Part shown: positions 52,860 to 61,677 of the stretch, piece by piece
How the letters are laid out: the number at the start of each line of letters is the position of its first letter
Numbering within the stretch: position 1 is the stretch's first letter
Source of the DNA: CAVZCC01 sp963773765
Lineage (GTDB): Bacteria > Actinomycetota > Acidimicrobiia > Acidimicrobiales > Microtrichaceae
DNA length: 64,000 bases
Reading direction: 5' to 3'
Assembly: GCA_963773765.1 (NCBI GenBank)
Contig: CAVZCC010000001.1
Location: 1,364,001-1,428,000, forward strand
Notes under the pieces: model-generated
Seen by the model: only the letters and a program-made list of their open reading frames with translations
The model's database searches: none
What the model was told of the DNA's origin: nothing
Made by a program: the position numbers and the translations under genes

Positions 52860-53759
52860 ATGGGTGACCGACGCCGACGCTCCAAGGAGGACCGCGAAGC
52901 TCGCCGGGAGGAGCTGCTGGACGCCGCCGTCACGGCCATCCGTCGCGAGGGTGCCGACGTGTCCATGGACGACATCGCGTCCGAGGCCGGCATCACCAAA
53001 CCCATCCTCTACTCCAACTTCGGCGACAAGGCCGGCCTGGCCGATGCCCTGGCCACGCGCTTCACCCACGACCTCATCGCGCTGTTCGGTGCCGTCTGGG
53101 CCGAGACCGACGACCCCCGCGAGCGCGTGGCCCGCTCCATCGACGCCTGGGTCGGTTTCATCGAGTCCGACCCGCACATCTACCAGTTCCTGTCGGAGGG
53201 GTCCTTCGGCGCCGGGCGCCGGCTGGACGACCGCCGGTTGGTCTCCGACCTGGGCACCGTGGTCGCCCGGGCGCTGGGCGAGTGGCTGCGGGAGCAGGGT
53301 GCCGACTCCGGACCGGCCGAGCCGTGGGCGTTCGGCGTCCTGGGCATGGTCCACGTCACCACCGAGTGGTGGCTGGAGCGCCGGACGCTGAGCCGCAAGG
53401 ACCTGGTGCAGTACCTCACGTCGCTCCTGTGGACCGGGTTCTCCGGCAACGGCCTGGACGACACCGCCACGACCCGGGGGTCCGCCCCGGCCACGCCGAC
53501 CGAGGACCAGCGGCGACGAGCGTCCGACGGCAACCCGCTCCCCGTCGTCGACCCGGCGGCGCACCCCCCGCCGTTCCGGCCTGGGCTGAGCGGCCCCGCT
53601 CCGGGCGCGGGCGCTCAGACCACCGACCGGACCTCCGCCCGGAGGTCGCGCAGGTCCGCCGTGACACGACCGACGTCGGCTCCCACGGGGACGCCGGCCC
53701 GCAGCACCCGTCGGCCGTCCACCCAGACCTCACGGACGTCGCCCCTCCCGGCGGCGTAG
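52860..53759 (+). CDS. TetR-family transcriptional regulator
   Basis: The N-terminal DNA-binding domain (residues 15-62) has RREELLDAAVTAIRREGADVSMDDIASEAGITKPILYSNFGDKAGLADAL. A ligand domain follows to about residue 205 (LLWTGFSGNGLDD). The remaining 90 residues are low-complexity and Pro/Arg/Thr-rich, and overlap the convergent deaminase gene by 145 bp. Dropping one base from the C6 run at 53564-53569 would end the protein at 53589, 26 bp before the neighbour, so a sequencing insertion may have lengthened it. It most likely represses the divergent AurF-like gene. Confidence 0.85.
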   Translation: MGDRRRRSKEDREARREELLDAAVTAIRREGADVSMDDIASEAGITKPILYSNFGDKAGLADALATRFTHDLIALFGAVWAETDDPRERVARSIDAWVGFIESDPHIYQFLSEGSFGAGRRLDDRRLVSDLGTVVARALGEWLREQGADSGPAEPWAFGVLGMVHVTTEWWLERRTLSRKDLVQYLTSLLWTGFSGNGLDDTATTRGSAPATPTEDQRRRASDGNPLPVVDPAAHPPPFRPGLSGPAPGAGAQTTDRTSARRSRRSAVTRPTSAPTGTPARSTRRPSTQTSRTSPLPAA

Positions 53760-54952
53760 AGCACGGCCGAGGCGGCGTCGTACACCGGCTGCACGTGGGG
53801 CCGGTCCAGGTCGATCGCCACCAGGTCGGCCCGTTTGCCCACCTCCAGCGAGCCGACCTGGTCATCGATGCCCAGGGCCCGGGCTCCCTCCAGCGTGGCC
53901 ATGCGGAGCGCGGTGGCGGCCGGAAGGTGCGCGGCGTCCGGACCGGCGCCGGGCGCACCGACACCCTTGTGCAGCAGGGCCGCCAGGCGGGTGGCGCCCA
54001 GGACGTCGAGGTCGTTGGAGCTGGCCGGGCCGTCGGTGCCCACCCCCACGGTGGCACCGGCAGCCAGCAGCTCGGGGATGCGGGCGACGCCGGAGGCCAG
54101 CTTCAGGTTGGATGCCGGGCAGTGCGCCACTGCGGCCCCCCCGGCCACCACCGCGGCCAGCTCGGCGTCGTCCAGGTGCACCGCATGGGCCAGCACGGTG
54201 CCCGGGGCCAGGAGCCCGAGGTCCGCCAACAGGGCCACCGGCCGTTCGCCGTGCATGCCCCGGACCAACTCGTTCTCGCCCGCCGACTCCGCAACGTGGA
54301 TGTGGACCAGCGCGCCGTGGGCCGCGGCCAGGTCCCGCACCTCCGCCAGATGGGCCGGCGACACGGTGTAGGTGGAGTGCGGTCCCACCACCGGACGCCA
54401 TCCCGCCCGGGCCGGATGGGCGGCCAGCCACCGCTGGGCCCAGTCCATCAGCGGATCCCACGCCATGGGGCCCGCGCCGCCGTCGAACATGACCGGGCCG
54501 GACAGGACCCGCATCCCCACCTGGTCGGCCGCGGCCAGGGCGGCGTCGACGAAGAAGTACATGTCCAGCGCGGTGGTGACCCCGGCGCACACCGACTCCA
54601 CGGCCGCGGCCCGGGTGGCCCGGTGCACCCGGTCCTCGGTGAGCACCCGGCCCTCGACCGGCATGACCGTGGCCAGGAAGGCGTCCAGGTTCCGGTCATC
54701 TGCCATGCCCCGGAACATGGTCATGGCCAGGTGGGTGTGGGCGTTGACGAACCCCGGCAGGAGGGCATGGCCCGGGAGGGGGACGACCTCGGCGCCGCGG
54801 TGCCGGGCCAGGACGTCGGCGGCCGGACCCACCGCGACGATGCCGCCGTCGCGCACGGCCACCGCCCCGTCGTCGATGACCGGCTCCGGCCCGTCCATGC
54901 ACAGGACGTGCCCGGCGGTGACGACCAGGTCGACGGGTTGTGGTTCGCTCAC
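53615..54952 (-). CDS. Amidohydrolase of the MtaD/SsnA/TrzA group, probable S-adenosylhomocysteine or adenosine-type deaminase
   Basis: This 445-residue TIM-barrel deaminase has the metal-binding HTHLAMTMFRG, HIHVAES, HAVHLDD and TDGPASSNDLDV with the metal Asp. The N- and C-terminal beta domain reads DLVVTAGHVLCMDG and DLVAIDLDRPHVQP. This group deaminates S-adenosylhomocysteine, methylthioadenosine or 5'-deoxyadenosine, products of SAM chemistry, which fits the methyltransferase two genes upstream. Start GTG 54952 overlaps the DUF2064 stop as GTGA. Last gene of a five-gene overlapping operon. Confidence 0.9.
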   Translation of the reverse strand: MSEPQPVDLVVTAGHVLCMDGPEPVIDDGAVAVRDGGIVAVGPAADVLARHRGAEVVPLPGHALLPGFVNAHTHLAMTMFRGMADDRNLDAFLATVMPVEGRVLTEDRVHRATRAAAVESVCAGVTTALDMYFFVDAALAAADQVGMRVLSGPVMFDGGAGPMAWDPLMDWAQRWLAAHPARAGWRPVVGPHSTYTVSPAHLAEVRDLAAAHGALVHIHVAESAGENELVRGMHGERPVALLADLGLLAPGTVLAHAVHLDDAELAAVVAGGAAVAHCPASNLKLASGVARIPELLAAGATVGVGTDGPASSNDLDVLGATRLAALLHKGVGAPGAGPDAAHLPAATALRMATLEGARALGIDDQVGSLEVGKRADLVAIDLDRPHVQPVYDAASAVLYAAGRGDVREVWVDGRRVLRAGVPVGADVGRVTADLRDLRAEVRSVV

Positions 54953-55644
54953 CGCCCCATCTTCGCGGAGGGGGGCCTGCCGGCGAGGCGGGCGTCGACC
55001 AGGCCGACCGCTGCGGCGAACCGGCTGCCCGGCAGCGCCGCTGCCACCCGTCGGGCATCCTCGAACGTGTCGACGTCCCTCAACCGCGGCAGGTGGGCCA
55101 CCCGCAGCCCGCACCGCTCCAGGGCTGCGGCCTGGGCCCGGCCGGTGTCCGGACTGCTCATGGGGACCCCGCGGAACACCCGGTCGTCGGCCGAGCGCAG
55201 GCCGATGCCCCAGTAGCCGCCGTCCTCCGCGTACCCGAGCACGGCATCGGTCCCGGGGCGGCACAGCTGGAGGACGGCCCGGTCCACCAGCGCCGCGGTG
55301 AGCTGCGGGGTGTCCATGCCCACCACCACCACGGGGCCGCCGAGCGAGGCCACGGCGTGGGCCAGTCGTTCGCCCAGGCCTCCGCCGCACTGCGCGACCA
55401 CGTCCAGGCCGGCCGGACACCACGGCCCCACCTCGCCGTCCAGCACCACGACCCGGCGACCGGCCTGACATGCGAGCACGACGTCCAGGGTGTCCCGCAG
55501 TGACGCCGCTGCGACGGCGGCCGCCTCGGCGTGGGTCGCGGGCGGGCACAGACGCGTCTTGACCCGGCCCGGCACCGGCGCCTTCGCGATGACCGCGACG
55601 GTGACGGAGGACGGGGTCGCGGCGGCCGGCCCTGGCGTCAGCAC
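54949..55644 (-). CDS. DUF2064 (TIGR04282-type) glycosyl/nucleotidyltransferase
   Basis: This 231-residue GT-A-fold protein has VAVIAKAPVPGRVKTRLCPPAT, the DUF2064 signature. VVVVGMDTPQLTAALVDRAV gives the metal-binding Asp, and AVLGYAEDGGYWGIGLRS follows. The common database name refers to arsenosugar biosynthesis, but no arsenic genes are here. Start GTG 55644 overlaps the methyltransferase stop by 7 nt. It probably transfers a sugar or nucleotidyl group in the same pathway as its neighbours. Confidence 0.88.
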   Translation of the reverse strand: MLTPGPAAATPSSVTVAVIAKAPVPGRVKTRLCPPATHAEAAAVAAASLRDTLDVVLACQAGRRVVVLDGEVGPWCPAGLDVVAQCGGGLGERLAHAVASLGGPVVVVGMDTPQLTAALVDRAVLQLCRPGTDAVLGYAEDGGYWGIGLRSADDRVFRGVPMSSPDTGRAQAAALERCGLRVAHLPRLRDVDTFEDARRVAAALPGSRFAAAVGLVDARLAGRPPSAKMGR

Positions 55645-56240
55645 GGACGGACCCCTCCGGCGCCGAGTCGGGCGAGGTGGCGCCCACCGACGTGTTCGAC
55701 CGTGCAGGAGGAGAGCCCGGCGTCGGCCGCGATGCCGGCCACGTCATCCGCACCCACCCAGGCCCAGCCGAACCAGGGACCGTCACCGAGGCGGGAGCAG
55801 CGCAGCCGGACCGAGTCGACGACGGTGGGCGAGCCCGGCGCCTCCACCTCCACCACCGCCTCGCCCCACGGAGCCAGCAGGTCGTGCAGGCGGCGGAGCA
55901 GCCGCACCGGATCCCCGCCGATGCCGATGTTGCCGTCCAACAACAGGGCGGTGCTCCAGCGGCCCTCCCCGGGGAGCGGATCGAACACGGACCGGCCCAG
56001 CACGGTGGCGCCGGCCGCGGACGCGGTGGCGAGGGCGCTGGGCGAGACGTCGATGCCCAGGGCCGGAACGCCCCGGGCGGCCAGCGCGGCGGCGATCCGG
56101 CCCGGGCCGCACCCCACGTCCAGGACCGGGGCACGGAGGCCCTCCAGGACCGCCAGCTCCGCCGGGGTGGCGGGCTGGTGCCAGGCGTCGACGGCCAGGG
56201 CCCGGTGCTCGCCGGTGGAGGCCCGCTCCATGACGATCAC
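55638..56240 (-). CDS. Class I SAM-dependent methyltransferase
   Basis: This 200-residue enzyme has motif I VLDVGCGPGRIAAALAARGVPALGIDVSPSAL and motif II ALLLDGNIGIGGDPVRLLRRLHDLLAPWGEAVVEVEAPG. The C-terminal part ends AGLSSCTVEHVGGRHLARLG. Start GTG 56240 overlaps the upstream stop as GTGA; an ATG three codons later is possible. The substrate is unknown, but the position next to DUF2064 is shared with other actinobacterial clusters. Confidence 0.85.
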   Translation of the reverse strand: MIVMERASTGEHRALAVDAWHQPATPAELAVLEGLRAPVLDVGCGPGRIAAALAARGVPALGIDVSPSALATASAAGATVLGRSVFDPLPGEGRWSTALLLDGNIGIGGDPVRLLRRLHDLLAPWGEAVVEVEAPGSPTVVDSVRLRCSRLGDGPWFGWAWVGADDVAGIAADAGLSSCTVEHVGGRHLARLGAGGVRPC

Positions 56241-56716
56241 GGGCCCACCCCGCGGTGCCGGTGTCGCCCCCGGACTGCGGCGACCCCGCCCCCCACCGCC
56301 ACCGCCAGCGCGACCAGGCCGACCACGACCAGGAGGTTCCGGCCGTAGGGCAGGGGCAGGAGGCTCGGGTTGTCGGTCCGGGCGCCGAAACGCCGCACGA
56401 CGGGCCACGTCACCGCCACCACCACGGCAACCACGACCAGGCCGGACCGGACCGGGGATCGCCACGCGGCCGGGACGGCCCTCGCCAGCACCCACCCCAC
56501 GGCCAGCACCAGCGGCAACAGGACCAGGTCGTGGACCAGGGCCGCCCCGACCACCCAGGTGGCCCAGGAGCCCGGGTGCGTCCGCTCCGCCTCCCGCAGC
56601 ACACCGGCCACGACCCATCCGATGACGATCCACCCGGCACCGATGAACACCCAGGCCGACGGACCGGGCCGAGGGGTGCGGTCGTCCGGTGCCGGGTGCC
56701 CGGCGTCCGCACTCAT
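56237..56716 (-). CDS. Four-helix membrane protein
   Basis: This 159-residue membrane protein has helices WVFIGAGWIVIGWVVAGVL, WVVGAALVHDLVLLPLVLAVGW, SGLVVVAVVVAVTWPVV and NLLVVVGLVALAVAVGGGVAAV. It is coupled by ATGA to the Moco oxidoreductase gene upstream. It may anchor or complement that enzyme, but no heme or quinone motif is clear. Not a recognised family. Confidence 0.7.
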   Translation of the reverse strand: MSADAGHPAPDDRTPRPGPSAWVFIGAGWIVIGWVVAGVLREAERTHPGSWATWVVGAALVHDLVLLPLVLAVGWVLARAVPAAWRSPVRSGLVVVAVVVAVTWPVVRRFGARTDNPSLLPLPYGRNLLVVVGLVALAVAVGGGVAAVRGRHRHRGVGP

Positions 56717-57888
56717 GTCACCTCCAGGACGGTGACCCACTTCGTCTGCAGGACCCCCGGCCGGTTGGGGGCGATCAACCGCACGGGAGCGCCGTGGTCC
56801 GGGTGCAGCGGCGACCCGTTGATGCGCAGCGCGAGGAGGCAGTCCGGTCCCACGGCCGCGGCCCGGGTCAGTCCCGAGCTGGCGTACAACCCGCCCCGTT
56901 GGGCCGACCGCACGGTGAGGTCCGACGGTTCCAGCCCGGCCGCGGCCAGGACATCGGCCACCCGCACGCCGGTCCAGCGCGCCGAGGCGCTCCACCCCTC
57001 CACGCAGGCGATCGGGAGCTCGGCGGTGTGCTCCGGCAGGGCGGCGAGGTCGTCCAGGGAGAAGCTGCGCCCGGCACCGCCGGCACCGGAGACCACCAGG
57101 CGGTACCCCGGGTCACCGCCGAGCGAGGTGGTCCCGGCGGCCTCCGCCGTCCGGTTCACGGGGATGCCCTGGGGACCGAGGTCCGGCCTCCTCGGAGCCA
57201 GCAGCGTGGTGCGGCGGAGGAACGGGACGGTCTGGCCCGCGGTGACGAGGGTGAGCACCGCGGCGGCTCCGGCCGTCGTGAGCAGCAGGCCCCGCCGCGT
57301 CAGCCCGTCGTCCGGCGCCGGCGCGACGCCCGTGCCGTCGGTGCCACCCCGGCGCAGTGATGCCCTGATCGTCGGCGCCTTGAGTGCGACGTGGATCATC
57401 ATGGCCCCGACCACCAGCCACGCCGCCCACCAGTGGCCCACCGGGAAGAAGAAGCGCCACGGGTACCAATGGGCGATGTTGGCCGCGCCGGTGACCAGGA
57501 GGAAGAGCGACCCTCCCACGAGCGGCAACAGCGCCAGGCGCTCCATGGCATCGAGCGGTCCACGCACCGGGGGACGGCGCAACAACTGCGGTGACACCGC
57601 GAAGAGCTTGGCCAGCAGCAGCGGCACCGAGGCCAGGCCGCACATGACGTGCACCCCCTGGGTCACCCGGTAGAGGCCGGCCGGTCCGGTGGGCACGTCG
57701 AACCACACCGGAGGCTGCTGGAGCAGGTGGGAGTAGATGCCGGTCAGCAGGCAGGTCCCGAAGGCGACGCCGAGGGCCACGCCCAGCACGGTGGCCGTGC
57801 GTTCGTCGTGCACCTCCCGCGACGCGGCGTCGGACCGGGCGGACTCCATCCGGTCGGCCAGGGGTGCGACCCGCTCCGGCAACGTCAT
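56713..57888 (-). CDS. Membrane molybdopterin-dependent oxidoreductase (sulfite-oxidase/YedY-like fold fused to a cytochrome-b-like membrane domain)
   Basis: This 391-residue protein has five N-terminal hydrophobic segments with His residues placed to bind heme (GVHVMCGLASVPLLLAKL, GHWWAAWLVVGAMMIHVALKA). A twin-Arg-like LTRRGLLLTTAGAAAV follows. The extracytoplasmic Moco domain comes last, with the ligand Cys in LPIACVEGWSASARWTGVRVADVL and DHGAPVRLIAPNRPGVLQTKWV. It likely transfers electrons between a substrate outside the membrane and the respiratory chain. Start 57888 follows TACGGT by 7 nt. First gene of a five-gene operon; divergent from a two-component system. Confidence 0.88.
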   Translation of the reverse strand: MTLPERVAPLADRMESARSDAASREVHDERTATVLGVALGVAFGTCLLTGIYSHLLQQPPVWFDVPTGPAGLYRVTQGVHVMCGLASVPLLLAKLFAVSPQLLRRPPVRGPLDAMERLALLPLVGGSLFLLVTGAANIAHWYPWRFFFPVGHWWAAWLVVGAMMIHVALKAPTIRASLRRGGTDGTGVAPAPDDGLTRRGLLLTTAGAAAVLTLVTAGQTVPFLRRTTLLAPRRPDLGPQGIPVNRTAEAAGTTSLGGDPGYRLVVSGAGGAGRSFSLDDLAALPEHTAELPIACVEGWSASARWTGVRVADVLAAAGLEPSDLTVRSAQRGGLYASSGLTRAAAVGPDCLLALRINGSPLHPDHGAPVRLIAPNRPGVLQTKWVTVLEVT

Positions 57889-57895
57889 GACGGCG

Positions 57896-57901
57896 ACCGT
57901 A
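57896..57901 (-). promoter_or_regulatory. Putative -10 element for the Moco-oxidoreductase operon
   Basis: TACGGT on the minus strand ends 7 nt before the ATG at 57888, with no ribosome site. Confidence 0.45.
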
Positions 57902-57988
57902 CCCACCGACCTCCCCGCCGGGAACCGTCTGGCCATTACGGATCGCGAAACTCCGCCCGGCGGCCCGGACGCGGACGGGCCCCGCCCG

Positions 57989-57994
57989 TACCAT
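57989..57994 (+). promoter_or_regulatory. Putative -10 element for the response regulator gene
   Basis: TACCAT ends 8 nt before the ATG at 58003. With the element at 57896 it defines a 114-bp divergent control region for the whole locus. Confidence 0.45.
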
Positions 57995-58002
57995 CGGATC
58001 CC

Positions 58003-58761
58003 ATGGACCCGGAGGCGACCGATCCCGAGGCGAGCGGTCCCGGGGCGGCCGCCACCGGCGGAGGGTCCGGCCGGCTCGATCCGGCCCGCCGGGTCCTGGT
58101 GGTGGAGGACGACGCGACCCTGTCCGACGTGGTGGCGCGCTACCTGCGGCGTGAGGGGTTCGAGGTGGAGGTGGCCGATGACGGAGAGGCCGGCCTGGCC
58201 CGGGCCCTCGACTGGCTCCCCGACCTGGTGGTGCTGGACATCATGCTTCCCGGTCTGGACGGCTTCGAGGTCTGCCGGCGACTCCGCAGCACCGCACCCA
58301 TCCCGGTCGTCATGCTCACCGCCCGCGCCGACGAGGACGACCGGGTGCTGGGCCTGGAACTGGGCGCGGACGACTACGTGTCCAAGCCGTTCTCACCCCG
58401 GGAGCTGACGGCACGGATCAAGGCCGTGCTCCGGCGGTCCGACGGGCCGCTGGCCGGAGCGACCTCCGGGCCGCTGGAGGCGGGCGTCCTCCAGGTCGAC
58501 CCCGTGGCCCGCGAGGCGCGCCGCAACGGCGTGCCGATCCACCTCACCGCCAAGGAGTTCGACCTGTTGGTCCACCTCATGCGCCACCCCCGCCAGGCCT
58601 TCGGGCGCGACGACCTCCTGCAGGCGGTGTGGGGATGGAGCTACGGCGACGCCGCCACCGTCACCGTCCACGTCCGCCGGCTGCGCACCAAGGTGGAGGA
58701 CGACCCCGGCCGACCCCGCCACCTGGTCACCGTGCCCGGCGGCTACCGGTTCGAGCCGTGA
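58003..58761 (+). CDS. OmpR/PhoB-family response regulator
   Basis: This 252-residue regulator has acid pair Asp 36/37, phosphoacceptor Asp 79 (DLVVLDIMLPGLDG) and Lys in YVSKPFSPREL. The C-terminal winged-helix DNA-binding domain has NGVPIHLTAKEFDLLVHLMRHP and TVTVHVRRLRTKVEDDP. It has a 30-residue acidic Gly/Pro tail at the front. The stop overlaps the kinase start as GTGA. It probably controls the divergent Moco operon. Confidence 0.95.
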   Translation: MDPEATDPEASGPGAAATGGGSGRLDPARRVLVVEDDATLSDVVARYLRREGFEVEVADDGEAGLARALDWLPDLVVLDIMLPGLDGFEVCRRLRSTAPIPVVMLTARADEDDRVLGLELGADDYVSKPFSPRELTARIKAVLRRSDGPLAGATSGPLEAGVLQVDPVAREARRNGVPIHLTAKEFDLLVHLMRHPRQAFGRDDLLQAVWGWSYGDAATVTVHVRRLRTKVEDDPGRPRHLVTVPGGYRFEP

Positions 58762-59903
58762 TCGGCGCCACCCTTCCCGACCCGCTGGCCCTGGCCCTGC
58801 TGACGCTGGCCGGTGCGCTCCCGGTCGTGCTCGTCGGCGCCTGGCTGACGCGGCGCCGGTCGGGCGCCCGTGTCGGGACCCAGGCCCTGGTGGTGGCACT
58901 GGCACCCCTGATGGCCACCTGGGTGGGCGCGCTGGTGGCGGCCCGGGCCATGTTCATCTCCGGCCACGACCTGGGGGCGTTCATCGTCATCGCTGCCACT
59001 GCGGGGGCGGTGGGCGTGGTGGCGGCGTGGCGGCTGGCCCGCCGCGTCCGTCGCGACGCGGACCACCTGGGGGACCTGTCCCGCGACATCGCCGCCGGTG
59101 CCGTGCCGGAGGCCTCCCCCGCTGCGTCGGTGACCGAGCTGGGTCGCGTGGGCGACCAGCTGGCCGAGATGTCGCGGGAGCTGGATGCCGCCCACGGCCG
59201 CGAGCTGGCCCTGGAACGCTCCCGGCGTGAGCTGGTGGCCTGGGTCAGCCACGACCTGCGCAGCCCGTTGGCCGGGATCCGGGCCATGGCGGAAGCGCTC
59301 GAGGACGGGGTGGTCGACGACCCCGACGACGTGTCGCGGTACCTCCGGGCCATCGGGACCGAGACCGACCGCCTGGCCGAGCTGGTCGACGACCTGTTCG
59401 AGCTCAGTCGCATCACCAGCGGCACCATGGACCTGCAGACCCGGCCCGTACCGGTGGAGGACCTGGTCGGATCGGTGGTGCAGGCCGTGGCCGCCACGGC
59501 GCGGGCCCGCGAGCTGGAGGTGCAGTGCGACCTGGGATCCCCTCCCCCGCTGCTCGTGTCGCCGGCCGAGGCGGGACGGGTGCTGCGCAACCTGCTGGAC
59601 AACGCGGTGCGGCACACGCCCCCGGGAGGGCGCATCCGCATCACCGTCACGACCGAGGGCACCGACGCCGTCCTGTCCGTCGTGGACGAATGCGGTGGCA
59701 TCCCCTCCGCGGACCTCGACCGTGTCTTCGACGTGGCGTTCCGGGGTGACGCCGCCCGTCGTCGCGACGAGGGCGGCGGAGGTCTGGGCCTGGCCATCGC
59801 CAAGGGGCTGGCCGAGGCCCAGGACGGCACGATCGACGTGGCCAACCACCCGGGAGGGTGCTGCTTCACGGTCCGGTTCCCCCTGGCCCCGGGTCAGGCG
59901 TGA
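58758..59903 (+). CDS. Sensor histidine kinase
   Basis: This 381-residue kinase has two to three N-terminal helices (LALALLTLAGALPVVLVGAWL, FIVIAATAGAVGVVAAWRL) with hardly any external loop. A HAMP-like linker follows. The H-box is ELVAWVSHDLRSPLAG with His 165, and the ATPase motifs are NLLDNAVRHTPP, VVDECGGIPSADLDRVFDVAFRG and GGGGLGLAIAKGLAEAQDG. With little external domain it likely senses a membrane state. GTGA coupling to the regulator gene. Confidence 0.94.
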   Translation: MIGATLPDPLALALLTLAGALPVVLVGAWLTRRRSGARVGTQALVVALAPLMATWVGALVAARAMFISGHDLGAFIVIAATAGAVGVVAAWRLARRVRRDADHLGDLSRDIAAGAVPEASPAASVTELGRVGDQLAEMSRELDAAHGRELALERSRRELVAWVSHDLRSPLAGIRAMAEALEDGVVDDPDDVSRYLRAIGTETDRLAELVDDLFELSRITSGTMDLQTRPVPVEDLVGSVVQAVAATARARELEVQCDLGSPPPLLVSPAEAGRVLRNLLDNAVRHTPPGGRIRITVTTEGTDAVLSVVDECGGIPSADLDRVFDVAFRGDAARRRDEGGGGLGLAIAKGLAEAQDGTIDVANHPGGCCFTVRFPLAPGQA

Positions 59904-59923
59904 CGACACCGGCCGGAGCGTCC

Positions 59924-60571
59924 TCAGGGGGCGGTCAACAGGCGCGACATGTCGTGCACGGCGCGGGCGGTCCCCCGCACGGTGCCCGTCACCTTGGACC
60001 GGCCGACCCGGGGGAGGTAGGCGACCTCCACCTCCTGCAGCCGCCACCCGGCGTCGTGGGCCCGCAGCACCATCTCGAGCGGCCAGCCCGAACGGCGGTC
60101 CTCCATGCCGAGTCCCAGCAGTCCCTCACGCCGGCAGGCTCGCATCGGGCCCAGGTCGGTGAGGGCCACCCCGGTCCGGCGCCGCAGCTCCACGGCCAGC
60201 GCCCGGTTGGCCAGCCGGGCGTGCCACGGCCAGGCCCCGGGGGCGGCCCGGCGGGCGCCCAGCACCAGGTCCGCGACCCCGGCGGTGACCGGCTCCGCCA
60301 CCGCGGGCAACTCCCTCGGGTCGAAGCTGGCATCGGCGTCCATGAAGCACACGACGTCCCCGGTGGCGACGCCGAGGCCGGCGCGGCACGCCGCACCGAA
60401 CCCGCGGCGCGGTTCGCTCACCACCCGGGCGCCCAGCGCGCGTGCCACGGCTGCGGTGTGGTCGCAGGAGCCGTTGTCCACCACGATCGGGTGGTACCCG
60501 TCGGGCATCCGCCCGAGCACCCACGGCAGCGCGTCCTGTTCGTCCAGGGCGGGCAGCACGACATCGGGCAC
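59924..60571 (-). CDS. Family 2 glycosyltransferase (dolichyl-phosphate mannosyltransferase-like)
   Basis: This 215-residue GT-A enzyme begins VVLPALDEQDALPWVL, then VVDNGSCDHTAAVARALGARVV and FMDADASFDPREL with the DxD that binds the sugar-nucleotide metal. The C-terminal part has MRACRREGLLGLGM and AYLPRVGRSKVTGTVRGT, typical of polyprenyl-phosphate glycosyltransferases without membrane helices. It would charge a lipid carrier for the polytopic protein nearby. It converges on the kinase gene and is divergent from the epimerase with 44 bp between. Confidence 0.88.
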   Translation of the reverse strand: MPDVVLPALDEQDALPWVLGRMPDGYHPIVVDNGSCDHTAAVARALGARVVSEPRRGFGAACRAGLGVATGDVVCFMDADASFDPRELPAVAEPVTAGVADLVLGARRAAPGAWPWHARLANRALAVELRRRTGVALTDLGPMRACRREGLLGLGMEDRRSGWPLEMVLRAHDAGWRLQEVEVAYLPRVGRSKVTGTVRGTARAVHDMSRLLTAP

Positions 60572-60615
60572 GGGGACCAGTGTCCCAGTTCGACCCCGTC
60601 ACCGGGGGTGCACCG

Positions 60616-61677
60616 GTGCGCGTGATCGTGACCGGTGGGGCAGGGTTCGTCGGCTCCCACCTGGTCGACCGCCTGTGCGACTCCGGCCACGAGGTGCTGG
60701 TGGTGGACAACCTGGACCCGGCAGCCCACGACGGCCGACCGGAGTGGGTGCACCCCGGGGCCAGGTACTTCTGGCAGGACATCCGGGACACCGGGTTGTG
60801 GACCCGACTCCTGGACGGCACGGACGCGGTGTCCCACCAGGCGGCCAAGGTGGGCCTCGGCGTCGACCTGGGTGACATCCGCGACTACGTCTCGGCCAAC
60901 GACGACGGCACCGCATCCATGTTGTGGGCCATGCACCGGACCGGGTGGCGGGGACGCCTGGTCCTGGCGTCGTCGATGGTGGTCTACGGCGAGGGGGCCT
61001 ACGCGTGCACCGCACACGGACCGGTCCGCCCCGCACCACGACGGGTCGCCGACCTGGAGGCGGGGGCGTTCGAGCCCCGGTGTCCCCACTGCGGTTCCGC
61101 GCTCGAGCCCGGACTCGTGGCCGAGACCGCTCGGACGGACCCCCGGAACGTGTACGCCGCCACCAAGTTGCACCAGGAACACCTGTGCGCGGCGTGGGGC
61201 CGGGAGCACGACGCGCCGGTGTGCGCCCTGAGGTACCACAACGTGTACGGGCCCCGGATGCCCCGGGACACGCCCTACGCGGGCGTGGCCAGCGTCTTCC
61301 GCAGCCAGTTGGCCGGCGGCGGGGCACCACAGGTGTTCGAGGACGGCGGACAGCGCCGTGACTTCGTCCACGTGGAGGACGTGGCCCGGGCCAACGTGGC
61401 GGCGTTGACCGTCGACCGGGGCCACGACGGCCCGCTCAACGTCGCGTCCGGCATGCCCCGCACGCTGCTCGACATGGCCCGCGTGCTCTCGGCCGCCGAC
61501 GGCCGGGGTGTCGAGCCGGAGGTCACCGGGCGCTTCCGGCTGGGCGACGTACGCCATGTGGTGGCCGACCCCGCAGCGGCGCGCACCGCCATCGGGTTCA
61601 CCGCCGCTGTGACCCCGGAGGAGGGCCTGGCCCGGTTCGCCACCGACGTGCTCCGCCGTCCGCCGGCGGCCCGGTGA
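60616..61677 (+). CDS. NAD-dependent NDP-sugar epimerase (dTDP-L-rhamnose 4-epimerase-like)
   Basis: This 353-residue extended SDR has the cofactor motif VTGGAGFVGSHLVDRL near the N-terminus. Catalytic Ser is in LASSMVVYGEGAY, and YAATK holds the catalytic Tyr and Lys. An insert with PRCPHCGSALEP between the Ser and Tyr-Lys motifs is, from memory, characteristic of rhamnose 4-epimerase-type enzymes rather than GalE. It would change the sugar of a nucleotide diphosphate. GTG 60616 start; the stop overlaps the next gene as GTGA. Confidence 0.88.
   Translation: MRVIVTGGAGFVGSHLVDRLCDSGHEVLVVDNLDPAAHDGRPEWVHPGARYFWQDIRDTGLWTRLLDGTDAVSHQAAKVGLGVDLGDIRDYVSANDDGTASMLWAMHRTGWRGRLVLASSMVVYGEGAYACTAHGPVRPAPRRVADLEAGAFEPRCPHCGSALEPGLVAETARTDPRNVYAATKLHQEHLCAAWGREHDAPVCALRYHNVYGPRMPRDTPYAGVASVFRSQLAGGGAPQVFEDGGQRRDFVHVEDVARANVAALTVDRGHDGPLNVASGMPRTLLDMARVLSAADGRGVEPEVTGRFRLGDVRHVVADPAAARTAIGFTAAVTPEEGLARFATDVLRRPPAAR

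Noticed and set aside
54949..56240. Arsenosugar biosynthesis
   Set aside because: Only the DUF2064 family name suggests it. No arsenite methyltransferase ArsM, radical-SAM ArsS or ars genes are nearby.
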